Program-made: the position numbers and the translations under genes
Part shown: piece by piece, positions 1 to 7,421 of the stretch
Layout: each line of letters opens with the position of its first letter
Numbering within the stretch: the first letter of the stretch is position 1
DNA from: CAZOWL01 sp964583605
Lineage (GTDB): Bacteria > Pseudomonadota > Gammaproteobacteria > Chromatiales > Chromatiaceae
Length of the DNA stretch: 34,036 nt
Assembly (NCBI GenBank): GCA_964583605.1
Contig: CAZOWL010000043.1
Coordinates: forward strand, 1-34,036
Direction of reading: 5' to 3'
Notes under the pieces: generated by a model
What the model was told of the DNA's origin: nothing
Seen by the model: only the letters and a program-made list of their open reading frames with translations
Database searches by the model: none

Positions 1-51
1 GAGGCGGCATTTCATCATCTGGGGTGGCTCGCCTCGTCCCATGATCGTTAG
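1..51 (+). repeat. Interspersed repeat copy 1 (3' part, cut by window edge)
   Basis: This is the right-hand end of a roughly 127-bp repeat found six more times in near-complete form in this window. It shows the conserved tract from GAGGCGGCATTTCATCATC to the terminal CATGATCGTTAG. It matches the copy ending at 11010 almost base for base. The left part lies outside the window. Confidence 0.9.
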
Positions 52-176
52 CGCCCAAGCCCCACGTAACCTTCATCGACGGATCTTACTGATGTCCGGG
101 AGTCCGTGTATCGATCGCATTAGCCCGGCACGGTAGATCGACGGGGGGCTGTCATGTCAAATCGAGAGGTGGTGAG

Positions 177-425
177 ATGAAGTACTCAGTGTTTGCGCTT
201 GCTGGGATATTGGTCGCCGCGCCTGCCTTCGCGTGGCGCGACGTGACGGCGGAGGAGAGGGCTTCGATCGAGCAGGCCCTCGCGGCCCAGGGCTGCTCCG
301 GCGGTGTCATGAATTTCGATGATGACACGAATTCGTTCGAGGTTCATGAGGCCCGCTGTGACGGCAGAGACATGTCGATCTATCTCAATCCCTCGTTCCA
401 GATCGTGAGGATAACGCGAGACTGA
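177..425 (+). CDS. Small secreted PepSY-like protein
   Basis: Encodes 82 residues. A signal peptide is clear: Lys2, a hydrophobic stretch at residues 4-16 and an APAFA-W type cleavage site near residue 19. The mature part is about 63 residues, acidic, with two cysteines (Cys40 and Cys61) that could form a disulfide in the periplasm. The alternating TAEERASIEQALAAQG start and the closing FQIVRITRD strand resemble small PepSY/DUF2874-type periplasmic proteins, but that assignment is tentative. The start is supported by a purine-rich Shine-Dalgarno site (AGGTGGTGAG) a few bases upstream. It stands alone between repeat copy 1 and a hairpin. Function unknown; binding or inhibition of a periplasmic partner would be the family-style guess. 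Confidence 0.7.
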   Translation: MKYSVFALAGILVAAPAFAWRDVTAEERASIEQALAAQGCSGGVMNFDDDTNSFEVHEARCDGRDMSIYLNPSFQIVRITRD

Positions 426-432
426 TAGCGCG

Positions 433-473
433 CGGGCCGCTGACTCCGTTACCAGACCGGGTCACGCGGCCCG
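433..473 (+). terminator. GC-rich hairpin after the small secreted gene
   Basis: An inverted repeat pairs CGGGCCGCTGAC (433-444) with GTCACGCGGCCCG (461-473), apart from one bulged base. The loop is about 16 bases. It begins 8 bases after the stop codon. There is no T-run, so it may be a weak or Rho-assisted terminator, or only mRNA 3' protection. Confidence 0.35.
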
Positions 474-568
474 TCAGACAGGGCACGCACGCAGTTTGGT
501 GTCGGAGCGATCCTTCGGCTTAGAAGAAACCCGACACCTTTGTGCCAAATCGGCTGTGGAGAAATCCG

Positions 569-970
569 ATGCAAGCAGTACTGCGTCAACGTGTGGCCGA
601 GCTCGTCGCGAATGGCTGGGAGCCGACGACGACAACGGACACGACGGCGTCGTTGGTCGGCCGCCGGCCCTTCGCCTGGTGGTTGTTCTTGATCATCCTG
701 TTCCTGTTCCCGCTGTTCGGCGGCCTTCTGTACCTCATCTTCTGGCTCGCCACCTCCAAGGCGACCGTCTTCCTTCACGTGCAAGGAGACGATCTCGTGG
801 TCGCTGGAGACAAATGGCTGATCCAGCTGCAAGAGGCCCGGAGAGAGGCCTATGTGGAGCGGCAGCGCCAGATCAAGGAGAAGGGATTCCTGCGCGTGAT
901 GTGGCCGCAGCTTGTGGTTTCGCTCCTGCTGATTGCTCTTTGGATCTATCTGCTGAAAACGTATCTATGA
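569..970 (+). CDS. Small inner-membrane protein with two TM segments
   Basis: Encodes 133 residues from the ATG at 569. This start is preferred over the upstream in-frame GTG at 542 because GGAGA lies six bases before it. The N-terminus (AVLRQRVAELVANGWEPTTT) is a short helix followed by a threonine-rich turn. Such openings occur in membrane proteins of the 'SHOCT/short cytoplasmic plus TM' type. A long hydrophobic hairpin-like segment follows (WWLFLIILFLFPLFGGLLYLIFWLA), then a soluble region of about 45 residues, and a C-terminal membrane helix (LVVSLLLIALWIYLLKTYL). Its last codon overlaps the start of the next lipoprotein gene by 4 bases, so the two are translationally coupled. No family with a known role is recognised. 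Confidence 0.7.
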   Translation: MQAVLRQRVAELVANGWEPTTTTDTTASLVGRRPFAWWLFLIILFLFPLFGGLLYLIFWLATSKATVFLHVQGDDLVVAGDKWLIQLQEARREAYVERQRQIKEKGFLRVMWPQLVVSLLLIALWIYLLKTYL

Positions 971-1380
971 TGAAACGCCTATTTGTATCTGTCCTCTGCG
1001 CCCTGGCTATCGCGGGCTGCACGACGACATCCCAGACTCAATGGAGCCCGACCGTCGACACCTACGGTAACTCCCGTGCCCAGTACCTGACGCGTGACAC
1101 CGAGGAGTGCCGAGCCCTCGCCATGCAGGCCTCGGGCCCGACGAATCAGCAAGCTGCGCAAGCCGCCGTCATGCAGGGGCTGCTCGGTGCCGCTGCCGGG
1201 GCAGCGGTGGGCGCCGTCGTCAACCGCGACAACTGGCGCGGCGCTCGCCGCGGTGCGGCAGTCGGTGGCGCCGTCGGCGCGATAGCGGGCGGCATGCGCA
1301 CCGCCAACGAGAGCGACGCCGAATTTCGTCGGACGTTCAGCAACTGCATGCGCCGACGCGGTCATAACGTGCTCAACTGA
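967..1380 (+). CDS. Glycine-zipper lipoprotein
   Basis: Encodes 137 residues starting with two adjacent ATGs; the first overlaps the previous stop as ATGA. The N-terminus has a lipobox (LAIAGC), so the protein is probably lipidated and exported. The mature region contains a conserved TEECRALA segment. A classic glycine-zipper stretch follows (GLLGAAAGAAVGAVV and GAAVGGAVGAIAGG), of the kind seen in Rick_17kDa/OmpA-like outer-membrane lipoproteins. A C-terminal FSNCMRRRGHNVL tail resembles the 'Cys-x-x-xx-GY' ending of that family. The glycine zipper can oligomerise in or insert into membranes. Coupled to the upstream two-TM protein and followed 14 bases later by a secreted NTF2-like protein, it forms a likely three-gene envelope operon. 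Substrate or partner unknown. Confidence 0.8.
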   Translation: MMKRLFVSVLCALAIAGCTTTSQTQWSPTVDTYGNSRAQYLTRDTEECRALAMQASGPTNQQAAQAAVMQGLLGAAAGAAVGAVVNRDNWRGARRGAAVGGAVGAIAGGMRTANESDAEFRRTFSNCMRRRGHNVLN

Positions 1381-1394
1381 GCGGGGGTCGTGTG

Positions 1395-1835
1395 ATGAAT
1401 CGAATGATTTCTAGCGGAATAGGCATTGCGATGGCCTTGATTTTATCTGGGGCCCATACGGCGGTATCCGCTCAGAACGATACCAGCGTCGAATCGGCGC
1501 TCCAGGACACCCTGGAGGCCCATCTGTCGGCGTACAACGCGGAGGATGCGGTGGCGGCCCTGGCCCCGGGGCACACCAAGTCTCCCGTTTTCGACTCGAT
1601 GAGCGACGCCCTCCCCAGCCAGCTGGCTGGCCTCGACGCGCGCACGGATATCGAGCGCTTCCGTTTTATCGGTCACGACGACGAATTCGCTGTCGCCCGA
1701 GTGCGATATCGCACGGTCGACAACACCGGGGCGGCGTTTATGGATCAAGTGCGCGACGCGATCGTCCTGTTCCACCAAGAGAACGGCGAATGGAAGCTCT
1801 GGAGCGAGCTCAATCTCGGGGTGATGCTCGAGTGA
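1395..1835 (+). CDS. Secreted NTF2/SnoaL-like protein
   Basis: Encodes 146 residues; an in-frame GTG lies one codon upstream of the ATG chosen. A signal peptide is visible: a hydrophobic run IGIAMALILSGAHTAV ending in SAQ near residue 25. The mature protein begins with a helix (ESALQDTLEAHLSAYNAEDAVAAL), then residues typical of the NTF2-like/DUF4440 cone fold. It ends in a strand with the signature of that fold (IVLFHQENGEWKLWSELN). Such domains usually bind small ligands or serve as stable periplasmic scaffolds; no catalytic residues stand out. It follows the lipoprotein by 14 bases and probably shares its transcript. Confidence 0.7.
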   Translation: MNRMISSGIGIAMALILSGAHTAVSAQNDTSVESALQDTLEAHLSAYNAEDAVAALAPGHTKSPVFDSMSDALPSQLAGLDARTDIERFRFIGHDDEFAVARVRYRTVDNTGAAFMDQVRDAIVLFHQENGEWKLWSELNLGVMLE

Positions 1836-1941
1836 TGGCCGTGGCGGACAAGGCAACCGCGAACCAGGATCGCGCCGCGTCTCGTTTAGGACGACTTCTT
1901 CCTGCGATTCAGTAATCGGGACAAGGCAAACATAGCCCTCA

Positions 1942-2310
1942 TGGCAACCGCGTGGATTTGCCGACCCGGATACCGTGGCACGGCACGCGGCAGCAGGGCG
2001 CAACGTCTTGCATGCCAGCTCGACCGATACCGACTTCTGGCATCGGCTGCACCTTGGCGACGGCCACCTGAAGCTGGTGCTTCTGGCGATGCCGCAGCTC
2101 TCGGAGAACCTGTTCGCGGCCGAGCATCTGGCCAAGGAGGGCTTTGGGGGCACCATCGGCGCCATCGCCAAGTTCCCCGACGACGAGGCCGCGCTGCGCG
2201 CGGCCGGCGTCCATCAAGTGTTCAATCTCTACGCCGAGGCGGGTGCCGGCCTGGCCGAGCATATCTGCGGGACGAGCGGCTCGAAGATCGACACGCGCCG
2301 CGCCGATTGA
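1942..2310 (+). pseudogene. 3' remnant of Kef-type K+/H+ antiporter (TrkA-N domain)
   Basis: The open frame reads FADPDTVARHAAAGRNVLHA, followed by a TrkA-N-like nucleotide-binding segment. It includes VLLAMPQLSENLFAAEHL, FGGTIGAIAKFPDDE and AGVHQVFNLYAEAG. This is the pattern of the cytoplasmic regulatory domain at the C-terminus of CPA2/Kef antiporters. The roughly ten membrane helices expected upstream are absent, the preceding 100 bases contain no related coding sequence, and no good start codon or Shine-Dalgarno site is present. It therefore looks like the 3' end of a gene that lost its 5' part through deletion. The stop at 2308-2310 may be original. A free-standing regulatory subunit is less likely. 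Confidence 0.6.
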
Positions 2311-2416
2311 TTCTGCAAGGCGCCCGTGTCACGGTTACAGGTGAGTTTGCCGGCGGCGAATTCGACGCCTCGTCGGTCGTCGACGCACCGCCGGCCGGCC
2401 GGCCGTTAGGCGAGCG

Positions 2417-2453
2417 AAACCCTCGGATCGGCCTCCCCGGGTCAGCACGAAGT
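2417..2453. repeat. 37-bp direct repeat, left of MNT-HEPN
   Basis: Matches 3275-3311 in the same orientation with 3 mismatches in 37 bases; the last 20 bases, ending in GGGTCAGCACGAAGT, are identical. The other copy overlaps the 3' end of the DUF900 hydrolase gene, so this copy is a duplicated fragment of that gene end. The two copies bracket the MNT-HEPN pair. Confidence 0.8.
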
Positions 2454-2489
2454 CGCTGCCTGCATGTCCCATCCGTACCCGTCGCCAAA

Positions 2490-2876
2490 TCACGCCTCGC
2501 CCAGCAGTTCCTCGATGCAATCCAAGAAGCGGGCGGCCATTTCAATCGCGGCGCGGGCATGTTCAGGCGGAATCTCGGAGTCTGGGCCCGTTTCGTAATC
2601 GGCAACCGCTTTCAGGTTGTAAGCCTGAGTGAGAAACGGCGGGAAAGCCTCATCGATGCGCGGCTCATCTCTTGCGAGGCGGTGAAACTCCCTCTGCACT
2701 CCTTCGTGGGTCTTGGCGAGCTTTCCGGTGCGCTCGAAGACGAATGCTTGTGCCGCGTGATAGGCCGTGAGATAGGCGCCCCGCCCGGCGTCGTCGGTCA
2801 GCTCGAAGCTTAGGCTTAACCGCGCATTCGCGAGACACCTGCCTGCTTTTGCCAGGTGCCCTGCTGTTTCCGGCAT
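2490..2876 (-). CDS. HEPN domain protein (putative toxin of MNT-HEPN pair)
   Basis: Encodes 128 residues, mostly helical. It resembles the HEPN family (PF05168 type) in GRGAYLTAYHAAQAFVFERT, followed by AKTHEGVQREFHRL and the C-terminal helix ARAAIEMAARFLDCIEELL. HEPN proteins paired with minimal nucleotidyltransferases often act as RNA-cleaving toxins or as partners held in check by the nucleotidyltransferase. A clean R-x4-6-H RNase motif is not seen (the nearest Arg-to-His spacing is longer). Catalytic toxicity is therefore inferred only from the pairing. Its ATG overlaps the stop of the upstream MNT gene by one base (TGATG), so the two are translationally coupled. The pair lies between direct repeats, which suggests horizontal insertion. 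Confidence 0.8.
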   Translation of the reverse strand: MPETAGHLAKAGRCLANARLSLSFELTDDAGRGAYLTAYHAAQAFVFERTGKLAKTHEGVQREFHRLARDEPRIDEAFPPFLTQAYNLKAVADYETGPDSEIPPEHARAAIEMAARFLDCIEELLGEA

Positions 2877-3202
2877 CACAGCTCGATGCCCTCCCGGCGC
2901 ACCTCGTGCATCAAGGGCGTGCGTTCCAGATAGGAGCTCGCCCGATAGGGCATGGCGTGAATGACTGCTCCCGTTTCCGTCGTGATGCGCGAGGCGGCGA
3001 GCGCGATCCGGTCTGCCTCGCGCCAACGGTCGTTGCCGGCACCGAGATCTTTCAGGAATACGGCCACGTCGTAATCGGAGTCCTCTCGCGCATCGCCCCG
3101 CGCGCGCGATCCGAACAGGACAACGCGCTCGATCCGCGGGCCGTAAAGATCGTAGAGCGCGGCACGGAACTTCGCGAGAATGATAGGGCTTGCGCTCGCC
3201 AT
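2876..3202 (-). CDS. MNT-type nucleotidyltransferase (putative antitoxin)
   Basis: Encodes 108 residues, the usual size for minimal nucleotidyltransferases. The family signature is clear: VVLFGSRARGDAREDSDYDV, with the Gly31-Ser32 loop and the metal-binding Asp43-x-Asp45 pair. In characterised MNT-HEPN modules the nucleotidyltransferase neutralises the HEPN partner, in some cases by AMPylation; transfer of that role here is inference. It is the first gene of the pair and overlaps the HEPN start by one base. An 83-base gap separates it from the DUF900 hydrolase upstream on the same strand. That gap holds a small inverted repeat (CCATCC at 3253-3258, GGATGG at 3264-3269) that could be an operator. 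The Shine-Dalgarno site is weak. Confidence 0.85.
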   Translation of the reverse strand: MASASPIILAKFRAALYDLYGPRIERVVLFGSRARGDAREDSDYDVAVFLKDLGAGNDRWREADRIALAASRITTETGAVIHAMPYRASSYLERTPLMHEVRREGIEL

Positions 3203-3274
3203 GGCGGATGTTTAGCACAGAGCGCGTCGAATCGGAAATAGAGCGCCGATCGCCATCCCGTTTGGATGGAATCA

Positions 3275-3311
3275 AAACCCTCGGGTCAGCGTCCCCGGGT
3301 CAGCACGAAGT
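3275..3311. repeat. 37-bp direct repeat, right of MNT-HEPN
   Basis: Partner of 2417-2453. It overlaps the last codons and stop of the DUF900 hydrolase gene (VLTRGR, stop at 3286-3288). The 858-bp period between the copies contains exactly the MNT-HEPN module plus short flanks. Confidence 0.8.
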
Positions 3312-4482
3312 AGCGCCTGCCCTCGGGCGTCTGCAGAAAGTACAGGCGGCGCCCGTTCGGCAGGCCGGTCCCAGTCAGGCGCAGGAAGAGGTCGTCGAAG
3401 AACTCGGGCGTTTCCAGCCCGAAGTTGTGGAAGTTGCGGGTGCGATTCACCGGCGTCGTATCCACGAGCGCCAGGCGTTGATCGTCCGGCTCCAACAATG
3501 CGGCGAAGCTCGACGCCACCTCGGCTTGATCCGGGTTGCGCGGATCCAGTGTGCTCTCGCCGAGCCGCCCTGAGCGGTTGATCAGCCGGCTGACGAGCAG
3601 CGCGCGGTCGTTGGACGAGACGTAGATGGCTAGATGGCTGGCGAGGGCCTCGATCTCCCGGCGAAAGCGGCTATCGAATTCCTCACGGCCCACATCGGGC
3701 GCCGTGAGGACGACGTCCTCGATCTCGGTCTCCCGATCGGCAAAGGACGGATCGGCATACAGTCGGTGAAAGGCATCCACAACGACCTGTGCGCCGAGAC
3801 TGTTGGCAAGGAGCCAAAGCCGTCGCGGCTGTACCTGCTCTGTCAGCAATGACAGCACCCCGGCCAGCTCGGCTGCCGACTCCGTAGCAACCCGCCGCGC
3901 ACGGCGGTAGCCGGTCAACGAGCTGCCCTGATCACCCGGCCAGTCGAACAAGAGAACCGGGGTGTCGATGTCCAGCACATGGGCCAGGAAGCTGGTCTTG
4001 CGCAGTGCCGACGGGAAGGTCTCGCGAAAGCCGTGCACGACCACCAGCACCGATCGATAAGGCGAGGCCAATACCTGTTCGCGTAGCTCACCCGCAAGAG
4101 CCGGGCGGGACAGTGGTCGCAGATCACGGAGCTGAATCTCCTCGTTGACGAGCCAGTCCCGCGGGTTGAGCAGCATGCCGAGCCCGAGCGTCGGCTCAAC
4201 GGCGATGTCGAAGCTGCCGAATTCCAGACCCGCGCGGCGCTCGGACAAGAACCTGGCATCGAGAAGCGCGCCATCGGCCTGGGGCCGGCGGTTGGAGGCG
4301 TAGAAGAATCGCAGCCCATCACCGTCGCCGAGCCGCGCCACCGTCATCCGCCCAAGGCTGAGCGACTCGGCGTGCTCCAGCACAGTGCGCGTGCCGACAA
4401 AGTACAAGTACAACCCGAAGCCGAGCGACAGCAGCGCAAAGAGCCCGAGTGCCCAAAGTGCATGGCGAGCAACCCGAGTCAT
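3286..4482 (-). CDS. Membrane-anchored alpha/beta hydrolase (DUF900)
   Basis: Encodes 398 residues from the ATG at 4482. An open frame extends further upstream, but that part is not membrane-like and overlaps the small ORF described separately. One N-terminal membrane helix (ALWALGLFALLSLGFGLYLYF) anchors the catalytic part in the periplasm. The DUF900 hydrolase core is recognisable: VLVVVHGFRETFPSALRKT with the oxyanion-loop HGF, VLLFDWPGDQGSSLTGY, then the nucleophile elbow LLANSLGAQVVVDAF (N-S-L-G in place of GxSxG). The acid region is VVLTAPDVGREEF, and a candidate histidine lies in TRNFHNFG. Substrate unknown; members are predicted esterases or lipases. Last gene of a probable operon with patatin and GntP. 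Its 3' end carries the direct repeat at 3275-3311. Confidence 0.8.
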   Translation of the reverse strand: MTRVARHALWALGLFALLSLGFGLYLYFVGTRTVLEHAESLSLGRMTVARLGDGDGLRFFYASNRRPQADGALLDARFLSERRAGLEFGSFDIAVEPTLGLGMLLNPRDWLVNEEIQLRDLRPLSRPALAGELREQVLASPYRSVLVVVHGFRETFPSALRKTSFLAHVLDIDTPVLLFDWPGDQGSSLTGYRRARRVATESAAELAGVLSLLTEQVQPRRLWLLANSLGAQVVVDAFHRLYADPSFADRETEIEDVVLTAPDVGREEFDSRFRREIEALASHLAIYVSSNDRALLVSRLINRSGRLGESTLDPRNPDQAEVASSFAALLEPDDQRLALVDTTPVNRTRNFHNFGLETPEFFDDLFLRLTGTGLPNGRRLYFLQTPEGRRYFVLTRGR

Positions 4483-4622
4483 CAGTACCCGCGCGTGACA
4501 TCGCGAGCGGAGCCCGGCGCGGAGTCCGGAGCGGAGTCCGGCGGCACAGAGGCTGCCGCCCCGCCCGAGATCATGCTTGCCAGCATCAGGCAGGCACAGG
4601 TGAGCAGACATCGGCATCTCAT
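4482..4622 (-). CDS. Tiny secreted or lipoprotein-like peptide
   Basis: Encodes 46 residues if started at the ATG at 4622; the frame is open to 4664. The N-terminus MRCRCLLTCACLMLASMISG is a positively charged, hydrophobic export signal with several cysteines. The tail is a short Pro/Ser/Ala/Asp repeat (PPDSAPDSAPGSA) produced by three 12-bp tandem repeats. Its stop overlaps the hydrolase start as TGATG, which is the main reason to believe it is translated and coupled to the hydrolase. It could instead be the real 5' leader of the hydrolase transcript, or chance. No family recognised. Confidence 0.4.
   Translation of the reverse strand: MRCRCLLTCACLMLASMISGGAAASVPPDSAPDSAPGSARDVTRGY
4507..4542. 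repeat. Three tandem 12-bp units
   Basis: Consecutive units GCGGAGCCCGGC, GCGGAGTCCGGA and GCGGAGTCCGGC. Because the unit length is a multiple of three, they encode a Ser-Ala-Pro-Asp/Gly repeat in the tiny peptide gene on the minus strand. Confidence 0.8.
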
Positions 4623-4700
4623 GGTCCGATTGCTCCAAGAAGGCCCGCCGGAGAGGCTCGCCACGCGATTGCGCCTTGATGGACGAGCGGCGCCCGGCCC

Positions 4701-6212
4701 TCAGAACGAGCCAAACAAGGTGCCCAGCACGATCACGGCGACCAGGGCCAGCAACGCGCTGACGATGCAGGCCATCACCATGTCCAGGTAGCTGTCTCGG
4801 TGGGTCACGCCGCAGACCGCGAGGAGCGTCACGACGGCACCGTTGTGGGGCAGCATGTCGAGTGTCCCCGCCCCGATCACCGCGACGCGGTGCATCAGCG
4901 CCGGATCGATGCCGAGCTCGCCGGCGAGCTGCATGTAGGTGGCGCCGAGCGACTCCAGGGCAATCGACAGACCACCTGACGCGGAGCCCGTCAGTGCCGC
5001 CAGCACGTTCGTCGAGACCGCCAGCGACACCAGCGGCCCGCCCTCGATCCCGAGCACCCAGTCGCGCACGAGCTGAAAGGCCGGCAGATCGGCGACCACG
5101 GTGCCGAAACCGACCAGACTGGCGACGCTGATCACCGGCAGCACGGAGGCGTTGAGACCGGCATCGATGCTGTCACGCAGGCTGCGCAGGCGCTTGCGGT
5201 TCAGTGCAATCAACACCAGGATGGCCACCGCCAGCGCGACGCTGACCGACCAGATGCCGCTGACGGCCGCCGGTGTCGTCGGTCCCCACCGCGGCTCGGT
5301 GAGGAATTCGAGATCCAGGGCCGGCAGGACGAGTGCCGTCATCGCCAGATTCACGGCGATGACGACGAACAGCGGCAGCACGGCGATGAAGATTGGCGGG
5401 AGATTCTCGGTAATCGCTCCGCGCGGGGCCTCGATCGGGTCGAACTCCGAGGCCACCGTGATGTGCTCGCGCACGCGCGTGTCCGCGGCCGTCTCTGCCA
5501 TCCGCTGCGTCACGTCCGGATCGCCCAGCACGGACACCAGCGCCGGCTCCGATGAGGCGTCCGGGGCCGCTCCGCCGGTCGTCGCAGCATCAAAGCCCAG
5601 ACCTCTGCGACGGGCACGCGCCTCGACCAGCGCGAGCCACCAGAGCCCGAAGGCCAGCATGATCAGCGCCGCGATGGCCCCAAGCCCCGGGGCAGCAAAG
5701 GGTGTGGTGCCAAAGAAGGGCATAGGAATTGCTTTCTGTACTGCCGGGGAGCCCGGCAACGCGGACATCGTGAAGGTCGAGGTGCCGAGGCCGATGGCCG
5801 CCGGCATCAGCCGGCGCGGGATGTTCGCGTCGCGGAACAGGGCCAGGGCCATCGGTGCCAGCACGAAGAAGGCGACAAACAGGCTCACACCGCCATAGGT
5901 GACCAGGGCACCGGCGAGCACGACGGCCAGGATCGCACGCCGGGTGCCGAGGCGCGTGCCGACGAAGCGCGCGACCGATTGCACCGAGCCGCTGTCCTCC
6001 ATCAGCTTGCCGAACAGGGCGCCGAGCAGGAAGATCGGGAAGAATTGGGCAAAAAACCCGGCCGCGCCGCGCATGAATGTCTCGGTCCAGTGCGCGAGCA
6101 ACGGCTCGCCGGCGAACAGGGCCGCGGCCGGGGTCAGCAGGAGTACGCTCCAGCCGCGGTAGGCGAGCCAGATGAGGAGCGAGAGCCCGAGCAGGATACC
6201 GAGCAATCCCAT
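4701..6212 (-). CDS. GntP family permease (organic acid:H+ symporter)
   Basis: Encodes 503 residues starting MGLLGILLGLSLLIWLAYRG, a typical GntP opening. GGAGG nine bases upstream decides the start. About 12 membrane segments are visible. Family landmarks are FPIFLLGALFGKLMEDSG, GLGTSTFTMSALPGSPAVQK and LTGSASGGLSIALESLG, ending HNGAVVTLLAVCGVTHRDSYLDM. Members carry gluconate, related sugar acids or other carboxylates across the inner membrane with protons; the substrate here cannot be named. It is longer than the usual 440-450 residues because of a hydrophilic loop of about 60 residues near residues 200-265, rich in Ala, Asp and Glu. It begins one base after the corrected end of the patatin gene, with its ribosome-binding site inside that gene, so co-expression is expected. 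Confidence 0.88.
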   Translation of the reverse strand: MGLLGILLGLSLLIWLAYRGWSVLLLTPAAALFAGEPLLAHWTETFMRGAAGFFAQFFPIFLLGALFGKLMEDSGSVQSVARFVGTRLGTRRAILAVVLAGALVTYGGVSLFVAFFVLAPMALALFRDANIPRRLMPAAIGLGTSTFTMSALPGSPAVQKAIPMPFFGTTPFAAPGLGAIAALIMLAFGLWWLALVEARARRRGLGFDAATTGGAAPDASSEPALVSVLGDPDVTQRMAETAADTRVREHITVASEFDPIEAPRGAITENLPPIFIAVLPLFVVIAVNLAMTALVLPALDLEFLTEPRWGPTTPAAVSGIWSVSVALAVAILVLIALNRKRLRSLRDSIDAGLNASVLPVISVASLVGFGTVVADLPAFQLVRDWVLGIEGGPLVSLAVSTNVLAALTGSASGGLSIALESLGATYMQLAGELGIDPALMHRVAVIGAGTLDMLPHNGAVVTLLAVCGVTHRDSYLDMVMACIVSALLALVAVIVLGTLFGSF

Positions 6213-6213
6213 G

Positions 6214-7273
6214 TCAGTACGCCTCCAATAGGTAGCTGAGATCGTATGACGGGCGGTGCCCGAGGTCCCCCCCCGTGCTTCTCCAAGAAGGTCTCGGCAC
6301 ACTGCCGGCCCTCTCGCTTCAGTTCCTGCAGAAAGGCCCACTCGGCGTTGAGCTTGGATGAGTAGCCGAGCTTGACCATCATCGGGCTCGCGATGCGGTG
6401 CATGCGCATCGCCGCCCACAAGGCCCCTTCGGTGTGGCCCGGATCGACCACCTGACGGAGCAGCGCGATCATGCGCAGCTCCTTCAGCAGCGGGGCGTTG
6501 AACGAGATCTCGTTGGTCCGATCCAGGATCTCGCGGGCGCTGCGCGGCGTGCCCAGTACCTCAACCGGATTGATCTGCACCAGGATGGTGTCGTCTGCGC
6601 CGCACTCGCGCACCAGCGGCGAGATCGTCGGGTTACCCGAGAAGCCGCCGTCCCAGTAGGCCTCGCCGTCAATCTCGATGGCCTGGAACAGGGTCGGTAG
6701 GCACGCGGAGGCAAGCAGCGCCTCAGGCGTTGCCTGGTCGTTGCGGAAGATCCGCGGCCGTCCAGTTTGCACATTGGTCGCGGTGATGAAGACCTTGACC
6801 GGCGAGGCGGCCAGCCTATCGAAGTCGATCGACTTGGCCAGGATGTCGCGCAGCGCGTGGAAAGCGGTAGGGTTCAGGTCATAAGGCGAGAACAGCCGCG
6901 CAGTGAAGTCGAAGGCCCAGAACACCGGCGAGTTGTCCATTGTCCAGCGCCCGAGCAGGACATCGAGTGGGGAGCGGCGCAGCGGGCTCATCAAGGCCGC
7001 GTCGGAGACACGTCGCCAGAAGCTGTCCAACGCCTCCCGCGCCCCATCGCTGCCCCCGGCGGCAAAGCCCGCGCTCAGCACTGCAGCATTCATCGCGCCG
7101 GCGGAGGTTCCGGAGATGCCGTCGATCCGGATCCATGGCACCTCGAGCAATCGGTCGAGCACACCCCAGGCGAAGGCACCATGGGCACCGCCGCCCTGCA
7201 AGGCCAAGTCGACTGGAACAGCCTCGCGCTCGTCGCCCGCGTTTGGGCCCGCGCAGTCATTGTTTGTTTCCAT
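6214..7273 (-). CDS. Patatin-like phospholipase, apparent 3' frameshift
   Basis: A cytoplasmic patatin-family acyl hydrolase. It shows the oxyanion motif LALQGGGAHGAF (residues about 23-34), the nucleophile elbow GISGTSAGAMNA (Ser near residue 57) and the catalytic Asp in YWDGGFSGNP. Such proteins cleave acyl chains from phospholipids; some act on polyhydroxyalkanoate-like substrates. As written, the frame runs on to 6134 and ends in a low-quality Ser/Gly-rich tail overlapping the GntP gene. A run of eight C's at 6267-6274 is the cause. With seven, the protein ends HRPSYDLSYLLEAY and stops at 6214-6216, exactly before gntP. This is either a sequencing error or a true one-base insertion. First gene of the patatin-GntP operon; divergent from the gene at 7422. 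Confidence 0.85.
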
Positions 7274-7421
7274 CAGGTGTGTCCTTCAGCTCAGTCTGAT
7301 CAGGTGGCAGCGGAACAAGGACCGTCTGGGGCAGGCTGACGACAGTCAATGTAGCAGAATATCGTGACGACGAAGCGTGCGCTGGCTCGCTTGCCACTCC
7401 AGGTGCTATCGTCCCGCTTCG

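Noticed and set aside
496..1380. 294-codon plus-strand frame
   Set aside because: Only the last 137 codons, from the lipoprotein signal at 967, are protein-like; the first part is a shadow of the two-TM gene.
2490..3275. Long minus-strand frame of 261 codons covering both HEPN and MNT
   Set aside because: Only its last 128 codons are HEPN; the rest is an arginine-rich shadow of the MNT gene in another frame. The TGATG junction gives the true start.
5101..5898. 265-codon plus-strand frame opposite the GntP gene
   Set aside because: Antisense shadow of a membrane protein gene, with Ser/Arg/Ala composition and no start signal.
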